A program made the position numbers and the translations under genes. Below are positions 35,673-46,170 of a stretch of 64,000 nt of DNA, piece after piece. The stretch lies in assembly GCA_027924585.1 (NCBI GenBank), contig BSBM01000140.1, positions 10,556,001 to 10,620,000 of the forward strand. The letters run 5' to 3'. This stretch comes from Larix kaempferi. Taxonomy: Eukaryota > Streptophyta > Pinopsida > Pinales > Pinaceae. The notes under the pieces were generated by a model, which saw only the letters and a list, made by a program, of their open reading frames with translations, was not told the origin of the DNA and made no database searches. The stretch's first letter is position 1. The number at the start of each line of letters is the position of its first letter.

Positions 35673-36345
35673 GAATCTACAACTGTTACTGCAGAAAACT
35701 GCTGCAACTGCAGAAAGTGCTGCAACTGCAGAAGACTTCGAAACTGCTGCAACTGTAGGAAACTGTTGCAACTGCAGAAAATTTTGAAATCGTTGCAACT
35801 GCATCTTTTCCTTCATTTTGAACAACTTCATCATGGGAGATTATTGAGGCCGAATCATAAATAGATAGAGCACTGGAGGCAGTAGTACTAGGCTTGTTCT
35901 CCAAATGGCTAACGTCATCCTCTTCCTTCTTTCCAAATAATATGTCCAATCTTGTCCAGTTATCACTTGGATGTTTTGCAGGATCAATGAGGTATTCCAT
36001 ATTGGAAAGCATAGCAGTACATATTGTTATTGAGGCTCTGTCACAACCATCTATCCAATCTTCTTCCTCTTCATAGGAAGCAAAATACCTCTTATCACCA
36101 TTGCACATATCGAAAATACCATATCTCTTCAGGTATGAAATCATCTTGGGTTTCCATTATTCATAGTTGTATGAAGAGAGGGAAGGAATTGCTTCCAGGT
36201 CCATGGAAGTTGTTGTAGAATTCGAATCTATTGTTGCAACTGTAGAATACATCAAAACTGCTGCAACTGCAGGAAACTACTGCAACTGTAGAAAACTTCA
36301 AAATTGCTACAACTGCAGGAAACTGCTTCAACTGTAGAGAACTTC
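35673..36345. repeat. Two clusters of an ~18-19-bp repeat within copia-1
   Basis: Units around AACTGCTGCAACTGCAG recur at about 35673-35810 and again at 36225-36345, flanking the surviving gag frame. They are imperfect and CTGCAG-rich. In minus-strand reading they give Cys/Ser-rich nonsense at the end of gag. Confidence 0.7.
35686..36144 (-). pseudogene. Copia-1 gag remnant
   Basis: The open frame of 152 codons contains a copia gag (UBN2-type) core: WIDGCDRASITICTAMLSNM, then a W-x-x-L-D-I-L-F-G-K segment that parallels VWLKLETLFGK in copia-2. The conserved LENK follows the FGK block. The frame then breaks down in the CTGCAG repeats. Upstream gag (36145-36500) is only partly readable. No zinc knuckle is found before the gypsy insertion at 35431, so the protein is incomplete. 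Confidence 0.7.
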
Positions 36346-36678
36346 GAATAACCTGCAAAAACAATGGAGATCCATAGTAGCTGCTGAATTTGAATCTGTT
36401 GAAGATGGATTCGAACGATAGAGATAACCTGCAAAACAATGAGAATTGTAAATGGAGATCTGCTACAATTCGAATTGAACACTGCCTTAGGACACTCATG
36501 AGCACATGTGACTAGGTCCTTCACACCTGGTTAGACCTCACTAGATTGCTCCAGTGAATTCAAGGAAATAGCACCAGGATTTGCTGTGGAAACTCAAAGG
36601 CTTTTGGTGCTCAATGAAAGACAACTGCTCAAAGAATTACTACAACTGCTACTGCTACAATTCGAATAGTTGTTGCCA

Positions 36679-36690
36679 GCTCTGATACCA
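36679..36690 (-). other. Copia-1 primer-binding site (tRNA-iMet)
   Basis: The plus strand has GCTCTGATACCA directly before the LTR start at 36691. Its complement is TGGTATCAGAGC. Confidence 0.95.
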
Positions 36691-37393
36691 TGTGATAATT
36701 TGCAGGGAGATCTCACAGCTACAACAGATATCACTAACCTCACTAATGAATTGCAGAGAAGAAAGAAGAATCAATAATCACTCATGAACACAGAAAATGG
36801 AGAATATCAGTATAATCATACATCATCTGTAAGATGGCACTCTGAATAACTGAATACAATATAATAAATGTCAAGAGAATTCAAATAATCCAAAGGTCAT
36901 TCGAATTATCCTCAGTGTGTAGCTTGGACAACATTGGAGACATCATCCAATCAGTGGCAGTAGTCACAAATAGTCAAAAGTCAGTCAAATGAGTCTAACT
37001 AAGTCATGTGAGCACAAATCAGGGGATGGAGACTCCAAGGAGGGTGCATGAGGTTGTCAGAAGGTCAAGTGGCACTCCAAAATAGACAACTGGAAGATAC
37101 AGGAAGTTAAACTGAGCAATAAATGCAATAACTGGTCAATCAATGCTCTAACTGACTGTTAAACTCTTGGTAGGTGAGATAAGGCGCATATGTCATCCAG
37201 GTGAGGAAAACAAGGTGCATCAGGTGGTAGGAGGGATACTGATGGCTGAAGACAGGATCTAGGGAGTTGAAAATAGGCTCTAGGTGCTGGAGAGACCACC
37301 ATACTGATGACTGGATGCATGCAGATGCATGCATGATGACTAGATGCATGCATGCATGCAAATATAAAAAATGATGGTGATAATAGTCCAACA
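36691..37393 (-). repeat. Copia-1 5' LTR (right copy)
   Basis: It starts TGTGATAATTTGCAGGGAG and ends ATAATAGTCCAACA. It is 19 bp longer than the left copy and clearly more diverged from it than the copia-2 LTRs are from each other. Its run of ATGC repeats near 37314-37361 is longer than in the left copy. Confidence 0.9.
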
Positions 37394-37440
37394 TCATTTC
37401 AGTAGGTTCACTAAAAAGAATAAAATATGTTCAAAAGAAT

Positions 37441-37600
37441 AGGATGCCTAACACAGATGTAGGGGAAGAAAACATGGTCCCACCATTCTAGGATGCCTAA
37501 CACAGATGTAGGGGAAGAAAACATGGTACCACCATTATAGGATGCCTAACACAGATGTAGGGGAAGAAAACATGGTACCACCATTCTAGGATGCCTAACA
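37441..37600. repeat. Tandem repeat, 49-bp unit, three copies and a partial fourth
   Basis: Units start at 37441, 37490 and 37539 with AGGATGCCTAACACAGATGT. Copies two and three differ at only one site, and the fourth breaks after AGGATGCCTAACA at 37600. Confidence 0.95.
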
Positions 37601-40100
37601 TAACATCAAGTGAATTAGCCAGAAATGAAAAATAGCTACCATGTTTCAATTTAATCAGCTGGATAACAATTAAAAGAGTAGGTTATCAATTTTTTTATTA
37701 CAAATCAATGAAGCCCAAGAAAAAATTCCAACATTACTCATTAGCTTTGCTACACAATGTATATGCTAAAAAATGACAAGTTAAAATATCGTGATACTAA
37801 ATTTGGGAAACTTGAAATCATATACACTTAGGAAATAGAGGATTAGAAATATATTATATTATAATTTAGGATTGTGTATAAAATGAATGAGCTCGGTGGG
37901 ATAACTTGAGTGGTTGAGTGATTTGTGCTTCATGCAAGAAGTCATGGCGTAGATCCATCGGGATGGCTGCCTCTGTAGCGTGCCTCACTCAATGTCCCGA
38001 CATGTTCAAACACTATAATCAACACTAACATATTGACACTAGGTATTTTCTGAAATGCACTAAATTATTACCATTCAGGATTTTTTCCAAAGACTGCAGA
38101 GTAATTGCTAACTAATTAGAATCATAAGACCTTAATGAAGCAAACAAGATTCTAGATAGTTAAATGAAGCAAACTGTCTGGATATACAACATCTGGAATA
38201 GGAATCGTGGAGGAATAAAACCAAATGTTGCTGAGATCTACAAATCACAATCAAGTGGTTTAGAAATCCATTTTGTGATTTTGAATTCTCTCTCTTTTTT
38301 CTCCTCTATACATGGATGTAATAACCATGCATGATAGATAATAAAGGGGGAAAACCATGCCCCCCCTCATTTTACTCATACCTATCCTTTGAATTTTGCT
38401 CCACGGAACAGGAGGCAGAATTTGTATCATTATTGTTAATTTTTTGTACAAGTAATATAAATCCTCTTTTTCTACCAAACAAGACCCTATTGGAGGGTAC
38501 AATTCTCCATACTTGCAGTTCATTACACTTAGTCAATGATTAATATTAAAGAGTAATTTTAGGTGGAATTTCAATTCCATACGCATTCTATGTGCCTTCT
38601 TTGTAGTGGCATATGATGCATCCCTAGTTGATCAACTAAGGCATTGAAAATATTAAGTCGACATTGACTACATAGTAGCCAAGTCCTACAACTTGCAAGC
38701 AAAAACATTTTGTATATGGAAATATATGACAATAGATGTGCACAACATCTCAAATTTGTAACCATGCACTATATTTCTTATCTTTTTGGAAGTACTTCAA
38801 GAAATATACCGTGAGGAGCTGCACTGCAAAGAGAGGACTTCATTCAGCTTAGGTGCTAGGTTTAAGGGGTATCTATTCCATCAAAAAACCCTGGGACTTA
38901 TACCTAGCCTCATCCCTTTGATACTCATGCCATGCGGGTGGGGAAAACTACAACAAGAATGGATGGAAAACTTAACACTCTATTGACCTCAATAGTGAAC
39001 TAATGCTCCATTGGAAACATATTCCTTTGTTTGTAGAGATTTTGATTTATTTATTTGGAAAAATCAAAATTATGCTAGGAGCCTAGGACTAGTGAATGCA
39101 TCAAATGAAAACAGAAAAATCATACTTTCTAATTGCAAAATACACAGAAGCAAATATAATATGGACAAAATCAAAGCCAAAATAGTAATATCAGGTACAT
39201 TGCATTTGATAGACGTCTTAATAATGCTTTTCCTTTTATATACATGATAGAAATGGAATTGTATTGCATGTCTCTGCAACTTTGAGCAATGAGATTTCAT
39301 ACATAGGAAAGTGGTTGTATTTGTTCTTTACTAGCTTAGGTAGTTCAATGCAAAGATGGGAATATTTCTCTTATGAAATGACAAGCATATATCTGATCTT
39401 TTCTTTAACAAGAGAGAAAGTAGGAGGTGTTATAAGAAACAAAGAGAGCAGGAATTCATGTGACTATGCATGGAACCTGATAAGCAAAGAATTCAACAAA
39501 TAGGTTTGTAAATGAAAGGCCATTTGTTTAGAAAACATATAAAGCAATAGAAAATTACTTGAAGCTTGCTCCATGGATTGGTCCACCATCAAGTGAATTT
39601 GGAGCTCTTCCAGACAAATGGTTTTCATTAAGGTACTTTCAAACCTCATAGAAAGGAAAAGTAAGATACACCTACTAGTATCTTTGTCAAGAAAAGTAGA
39701 AAGCTAATAACCAAAAATTAATTTCCTGCTTACAACTTCTTCAGATGAGTCAGATTCCCAAAGCTCTCAGTAATTGTGCCATTTAGCATATTGAATTATA
39801 TATCTTTGTTGAAAGCATGAACAGACATTATAAAACAAAATAAAACAGAAATCATTCTTTCACAGACAAGTACAATACAATTGTTTCAAATCCATAAATT
39901 ATCTCCCACCTTAGATGTTTATTAACAGACTCTCCTTGAAATGGTGGCAGCATTCATTCTCTTCTCTTGGGGTAGTAAAATAGCTCATTAATAAATGTTG
40001 ACAAGTTTATTTGTTTTGATAGAGAGTAAAATTCTGCATAGAACCCTAAGATATGATTATGAGAATTATTCATCCATAATTCACTTGTGTTTCAACTCAT
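37601..40100. other. AT-rich intergenic DNA without a supported gene
   Basis: Open frames below 90 codons on either strand show no motif. It includes the possible SINE at 37890-37990. Confidence 0.45.
37890..37990 (+). mobile_element. Possible tRNA-derived SINE head
   Basis: The stretch contains TAACTTGAGTGG, 10 of 12 to an RNA polymerase III A box, and further on GTCATGGCGTAGATCC, where a B box would sit but with several mismatches. Spacing fits a tRNA-like head. No tail repeat or target duplication could be fixed. Confidence 0.3.
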
Positions 40101-40126
40101 AAGACTCACGGGAAAATTTGAACCCA

Positions 40127-40577
40127 AAATCCGACGGCATATATGTCTGAATTTCTGCATCACTCCGTCGACAATCTGACAAACATTTATTTTTTTAAAC
40201 TTCGGTGAAACCTCAACGGATATCCGACAACAACAAGGTCTTGTCGAATCACCGACACCAAAATGTCGAATAACCTACACATTTATTTTAATATATGCGT
40301 TGCATAACCGACGAAAATGACTTTCCAGAAGGTCGGATAACCGACTAAAATGGTGTCGGTTATCCAATAGACGTTACATATGACAAGGTCCAATATCCGA
40401 CAAAGAACACGTCTAATATCCGACCGCATTTACATACGACAAGGTTGGATATCCGACGAAGAACACGTCGAATATCTGACCGCATTCACATATGACAACG
40501 CCGGATATCCGACGAAGGATACGTTGAAGTTGCGACATATGTAACCGTAGACATATGACAAAATCCGACGGCATTTT
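40127..40577. repeat. CpG-rich block with 56-bp tandem units and TCGGATATCCGA palindromes
   Basis: Unlike its surroundings this block is dense in CG. Three units of about 56 bp start near 40378, 40434 and 40490. The motif ATCCGAC and its reverse complement GTCGGAT occur repeatedly throughout, and AAAATCCGACGGCAT occurs near both edges (40127 and 40560). Such subterminal motif arrays in both orientations are characteristic of CACTA-type DNA transposons, but I see no CACTA end next to it. Confidence 0.55.
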
Positions 40578-40854
40578 CCATTGGAGGTATGGAAACATGA
40601 TCGGATCTAGTGGAGTGGTTATTGGATGTGCGACGGAATTGAGGAATTTAAAAAAAAAAACTACTAAACGACTAGTCATGCAAGGGTACCTTTGTCATGT
40701 TATACATAAAGCATCCAAGGAGGCACTGTGTAGAAGACCCAAATGAGCTTATGAATGAGTATATCTGTGTTGATGTTAAATTTGGGAATTATTTAATTTT
40801 GGAGAATTCCATAGGCCAAAGTATAGAAGACAATGCTCAAGAGAAAAATAGAGG

Positions 40855-41215
40855 CACATATAAGACATATTTTTATGGATCTCATACTAGGATGGGATCG
40901 AGAGATAGGATTTTCTTTATATCTCCTCACAAAGAAACTATGTGTTAGTCATATAGGTTGGAATTTGAACATACAAATAATCATGCCAAGTATCAAGTGT
41001 TGTTGTTAGTTCTATACTTGGAAAGAAATATGAAGATCAAAGTATTACAAATGATTGTGATTCAAATATAGTGGTAATGCAAGTAATCAGATAGTTTTTA
41101 GTGATCAATGATAAGTTGAGGAAATATAGGCATATACTTTGGGATTCAATTGAATTGTTTGATGAATTTGGTATAAAATGTGTAGCCACTAAAATTGATC
41201 CTATTACTAATCCCT
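40855..41215 (+). pseudogene. Decayed second RNase H domain of a Tat-type gypsy
   Basis: The stretch reads as GSHTRMGS, IFFISPHKET, then (after a TAG) SYRLEFEHTNNHAKYQVLLL, a recognisable plant gypsy archaeal-type RNase H. After a frameshift at about 41055 it continues with VINDKLRKYRHILWDSIELF. The usual catalytic FDGS is FYGS here, so the first Asp is lost. No RT or integrase lies alongside, so it is an isolated relic. Confidence 0.7.
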
Positions 41216-43761
41216 CTAAAAGACCTACAATACATTTGATATATAACAAACAAAGAGCTTGCATATTTAAATAAATATCATGTTTTGTAAAGATTGATTA
41301 AACTACTACTATGGAATGTAGTACAACAACTACTCTGCATATTGCTAAATAATTTTATGGACCTATTATAAATATGGATATCATCAAACTAAATTCACCA
41401 ATACATATCTACAGCTTTGTTATTCAACTCATACATAAAGCTTCATAGGATGATTGTTTAAGCCCATCCACATGTTAGCTTTCATGCTAAGTATTCATCA
41501 AGTCCAATGGGAATGTTCTTACATAATAAACTAAAGCTTAAGATCTCATCCAGGAAATTATTGGAAGCCATGAAGGTGCAACATCCAACAATCAATGTTA
41601 CACACTACCATCACTACAAGAGAAAAACTCCAACATTCAAATAAATTGTATTTATAAATACCAAGCAAAGAGGGGAAAACTACCTCCATTTATTTTTTAT
41701 ATTAAAAATATTAAAAATTTCTATCCTTTTTGCTATACCTGTGGTTTTATATAAGCTACTATAGTGTCTACAGGATTATTTCCTTATAAACTTGCAAAGC
41801 ATAAACGAGCATTTACAAAACATTTTATTAGGCTAAACAAATAATTTTACACCTTCTCTTCCCATTGGGGATTTCCTTTTAGAGTTCCATTACACTTTCC
41901 AATTCGCATCCATGTTGTGGTTTCCTCTTTTATTTTTCCATAATCATATTGAAAAATTTTAATGGATTTATTATGCAGTCCAATCCCGAATTGCTTACAT
42001 CTATCCTCTGCTTTATTTTCCTCCATTATATGTAGCACCATACCTTGTAATGCCCCTATATTTGCTTCCAAATTGACATTATTTCTATTCTTATTAGCCA
42101 TAATTTATTCTAATTCTTTATCCTTTTGTTATGCTCCTTGGTTTGCATTTAGATACGATCCACGGGTCTATTGAGCTATTGAATCTCTATTGTTAATGCC
42201 CCATGATGATCTGCTAACTGGATTTTATTTATCCTAAATCCCCTCCTTACATCTGCAAGATTGCAACTTGTGCACGGGTCCTTCCATGTTACTACTGTTA
42301 TTTTACATCCCTTTTATTTTCATTTTTTCCTCACTTGTACTCCTCCAAGCACCTCCCAACAACCTATTTCAGGCTTGTATTGTAGAACTCCAAGGGTTGT
42401 CCTAAACCAAGCATACAAGGAGGAAATAGACTTTGCTTCCCAATAGGCAGGTACCACATTTCAACAAAGGGTTCACCGCATCCGGAAATATATTGTCCCA
42501 AATTTTATAAGGGAAGATAATATTTCAGCAAATGTGTTTGTTGTGTCCACAATTGCTCTTCAACCCTATGATGAAGTGATGAGAAACAATCAGAAAATGA
42601 AAGTGGTTTTCAAGCCTTATATCCAAGATAAAGTATGAACATTGATAGATTTTTCATGATGATGCCTAGATTATCCAAATTTTGAATAATATACAAGGAT
42701 TTTCCAACCATAATGTCAACTAGGTAGGAGAGGATGATGAAGATCCTAAAGAATCTAAATGCAAGAAGAACATATACCCTATAGGATTGGTTCCTTTGGA
42801 GAAATTTTTTACCAGCATGACACATAAGAATAGAATAAATTATGAAATAAGATCGTGCAAATATCCTAATGTGTGGTACTAAATGACTACAAACTATCAC
42901 AACACCATAATGCAGGCCTTCCATTTAGAAATTTGTTGTAGGGATTAGAAACAAGAAACAAGCAAAAGAAAAGAACTTTTGGTTTTCCATATTGGTTTTC
43001 TTGGCATGAACACCTCATTCAATAACTAAAAGACCCTCTTTCCTTCTTTAACCATCCAACAATACTTTCATAGCGTTGCAATATGCTTATGTCCCACTAT
43101 TAGATCTAAAATAGAGCAGTTGTTGCTTCAATGTGTTGACTGGAAACTTGAGTCAATTAAAAAAGGGGAATTCCACATCTTCGTTCTCTTTTACACTTAA
43201 TGCATTTCCTTATATGAATGAAGGATTTTTTTATTTCCATTAGTTTATTCTTTCTAAATGTTGCTCTAACTTTATTTCATCTTGTATTTTGTGCTACTAA
43301 ACCAAAAAATCTCACCTATTTCACCGGAACTAGTGCTGGAAAAGTGATAAAATATAAAGTCTAGATGAAATTCATACCATAATATTTTGACATAAAATGT
43401 ATGTTAATATAAATCAGATCATCCTCTAATTATCTTTAAGCAATATTTTAATTGTTTCGCCATTCACATTCTAACTCTTTTACCTATTCATAGCCCAATC
43501 CATAATGACCTGTCTCCAATGACCAAACAAATTTTTGAAATTATTCTTGGATTGTGCATCCCAAAGCCATCGATTCCCCCACAAACTTCATTTGTGTTGT
43601 AATACCACAAGTATCTCTATTATGAAGTGTGATGTGGACATTCATAAATATTTGTATGGGAATATTGTCCAAAGTGTGCCATTAAGATCGTTTCACTCAT
43701 AGCACTGAATAATTTTTTGAATGTCGAAGTGAACACATAGACTAGAATGACTTTGAGAGGT
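41216..43761. other. AT-rich DNA without a supported gene
   Basis: No domain is recognisable. A short stretch at 42380-42640 is nearly open and may be a very old coding relic, but I cannot name it. A CACTACAAGAGAAAA motif at 41615 resembles a CACTA end, with no partner found. Confidence 0.4.
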
Positions 43762-44083
43762 TGTTAACACCCAAAAAAATTTCACCTAACTCATCTCCCT
43801 AGTCACATAACCCATTTATCCCTTTTCCTACATTTTTGGCCTCCAAAAACCCCAAATTCCCTAAATTAGTAACCAAATGGGCATAAAATCATTATTTCCC
43901 TCATCAATTAATGAAAATCCTCCAAAAAAAGATAAAATCCCATAAAAAAGGGTCAAAATCCCCAAAAATGAAAAAGGGGAAAAAGTCAAAATAAAATAAA
44001 AAAGAGGGAAAACTCAAAATACCACTAGCTAATAATATTGGTTTCCCAATACCATGGGTCAATACTACACCACCCAAAATTTC

Positions 44084-44091
44084 TATAAAAA
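44084..44091 (+). promoter_or_regulatory. TATA box of the gypsy LTR
   Basis: TATAAAAA occurs within the LTR. Copia-3 landed about 175 bp downstream of it, inside what would be the transcribed part of the LTR. Confidence 0.6.
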
Positions 44092-44265
44092 GGTGATGGA
44101 GGCTCCCCATTTCACATCCATGATCAACCCTTCCTACCCTTATGCTGCCAAAATTCCTGTTGAACTTTAGCCTATCACCTTAAGCTTATGTTCCACATTC
44201 AGTTGAGTCCTCGCCACCTCTTGAGCATTTGGAGAAGAGCTAGGAACTATGGAGACTCGGTGCGC

Positions 44266-44855
44266 TGTTAAATTTTTCGATAATCTCATTCCATTATCAT
44301 AAGGATCTCTAAGAGAATAACATGTACAACATATCAATCATAGACACAAAAGCAATCACACAAGAGACACAGAGTTTCACTGGGGAAAACCAAGAAGGTG
44401 AAAAACCCCGCAACTTCCTCAAAGATAAGATAAGCCACAAACCAAGATCACAAGGATCAAACCAAATAAGATGTCTCTAGCAGATGCTCCTCTTCCTCCA
44501 CAAGTGTGCCACTTTCTCTCTTAGCTATGCGAGCTTGAGAAGTGAGTGAATGAGTTAAATGAGAGACACAACCTCTCTATTTATACACTGACTTTACCTG
44601 CCAATAATCCACTAGGGCCGACTTGCTAATCAAGCCTAATAACCCAACCACATGTTCTAACCAGGGCCGACCCCACATGGTGATCTAATAACCCATCATT
44701 ACAAATGACGACACTTGTCAATGCACATGATGACACTTTCAAATACAAATGACGACACTTCCAATCAGAGGAATAATACATCTCTGTGGGATATACAATA
44801 AAGTACAAATGTAATACATAGAAGAATACCTTCCGAAGTTACAAATACATCAACA
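44266..44855 (-). repeat. Copia-3 3' LTR (left copy)
   Basis: It starts TGTTAAATTTTTCGATAA and ends ACAAATACATCAACA. It is 21 bp longer than the right copy because of an extra ~22-bp unit near 44729-44750, flanked by the repeated GACACTT motif. Confidence 0.95.
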
Positions 44856-44864
44856 CTCCCTCTT

Positions 44865-46170
44865 AACTAGGAAGGTATTCTGAACACAGGTCATCAATAC
44901 ATATTGGTGCAAGTCTTCAATTCTGGAGCTAGATCATCATCATTGGATCACGAAGAATCATCATCATCACTACTGTTGTACTCGACATCTCGATCACTGG
45001 GCTATCTCTGAATTCTTCTCGTCATAAGAAGTTCTACAGAGCTGGCCATTTTTCATGCTGGATGTAGGCCCACCACCTGTAGGTCTTCGTCATCACTGGC
45101 CATACTTTGGAATCCTTAGGACTTATTACGTGCGTCACAATGTCTCGAAAGAGTATCCCAAGATCCTTTATGTGTCGAAGCACGACTGGCAAGATCTCCC
45201 AGGTCCACTTACATGTGAATGTCACAAAACCTTAAAAGAGTGTCTTGACTAGCAAGAACTCTAAAGAGCATCTGAGGCCTTTTACGTGACTAGCACAACC
45301 TGTCTGGATCTCTAGGACGTATTACATGTGACTCCTACCACAATGCCTCGAAAGAGCATCCCGGGACTGATTACGAGCGTACTTCTCAACCTATTGGATC
45401 TCCCAGGTCTAGTTACATGTGGTCATGGCAAAGCCTTGAAAGAGCATCCCAGGACTGATTACGAGCGTACTACTCAACCTATCAGATCTCCCAGGTCTAG
45501 TTACATGCCATAGGATAAAGCCTCGAAAGAGAATCCTAGGACTGATTACAAGCGTACTTCTCAACCTATCGTATCTCTCAGGTCTAGTTACATGTCCTCC
45601 CAGAGCAATGCCTCGAAAGAGTATCCCAGGACTAATTACGAGTGTACTGCTCAACCTATCAGATCTCCCAGGTCTAGTTACATGCTCATCTGCACAACTT
45701 GTCCACGGCCACAGAGTATCAACCTGATACTCACCATACATCATCCTGATTTACATGATCATCCTGATCATCATCATAGCATCGTCCTAATGCATATCAT
45801 CCAGAGTATCATCTTGATACACATGATCATCCTGATCATCGTCCTGATGCATGTCATCCAGAGCATCGTCCTGATACTCCTCACACATGATCAAACTGAT
45901 CATATAATGCATCCACCTGATACATATACATATACATGATCCAACTGATCATACGAAGCATCCAACTGATGCATATACATATACATGATCCAACGGGTCA
46001 TACAAATCATCCAACTGATGCATATACAAAGCAATAACTGGAGCATCGTCCTGATGCTTCATCACACAGCGCTTACATCCACAACCATGGAAAGTATCCT
46101 CCTCTCACCATACTTGGAATGGCTCCTGCAAATGTGTCCCATCACTTCTTCCTTGAAGTATCTTCAATCT
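44865..46170 (-). repeat. Copia-3 post-pol spacer with two minisatellites
   Basis: Four clear units of 86-89 bp begin near 45347, 45433, 45521 and 45610, each with CTCGAAAGAG and TCTCCCAGGTCTAGTTACATG. Weaker copies extend back to about 45140. From about 45730 to 46040 shorter units built on ATGATC, CATCCTGATGCAT and TATACATATACATGATCCAA recur. There is no credible coding frame. Confidence 0.85.

Larger units (their letters stand above)
16221..37393 (-). mobile_element. Copia-1: outermost, oldest Ty1/copia element, gutted and hosting nested insertions
   Basis: Matching LTRs lie at 16221-16904 and 36691-37393. Next to the right LTR is a minus-strand tRNA-iMet primer-binding site, so the element reads leftward. 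Flanks are TCATG (16216-16220) and TCATT (37394-37398), a target duplication with one mismatch. Its own internal DNA is only 16905-17798 and 35427-36690, and everything between is the gypsy inserted later. What survives is a gag remnant on the right and a small pol remnant on the left. Reverse transcriptase is gone, so the element is dead. Confidence 0.85.

Noticed and set aside
38260-39503. Cluster of frames of 60-88 codons
   Set aside because: Overlapping frames on both strands in AT-rich DNA, without domain or codon pattern.
42260-42640. Possible host exon
   Set aside because: A nearly open stretch without recognisable domain, splice sites or neighbouring exons.
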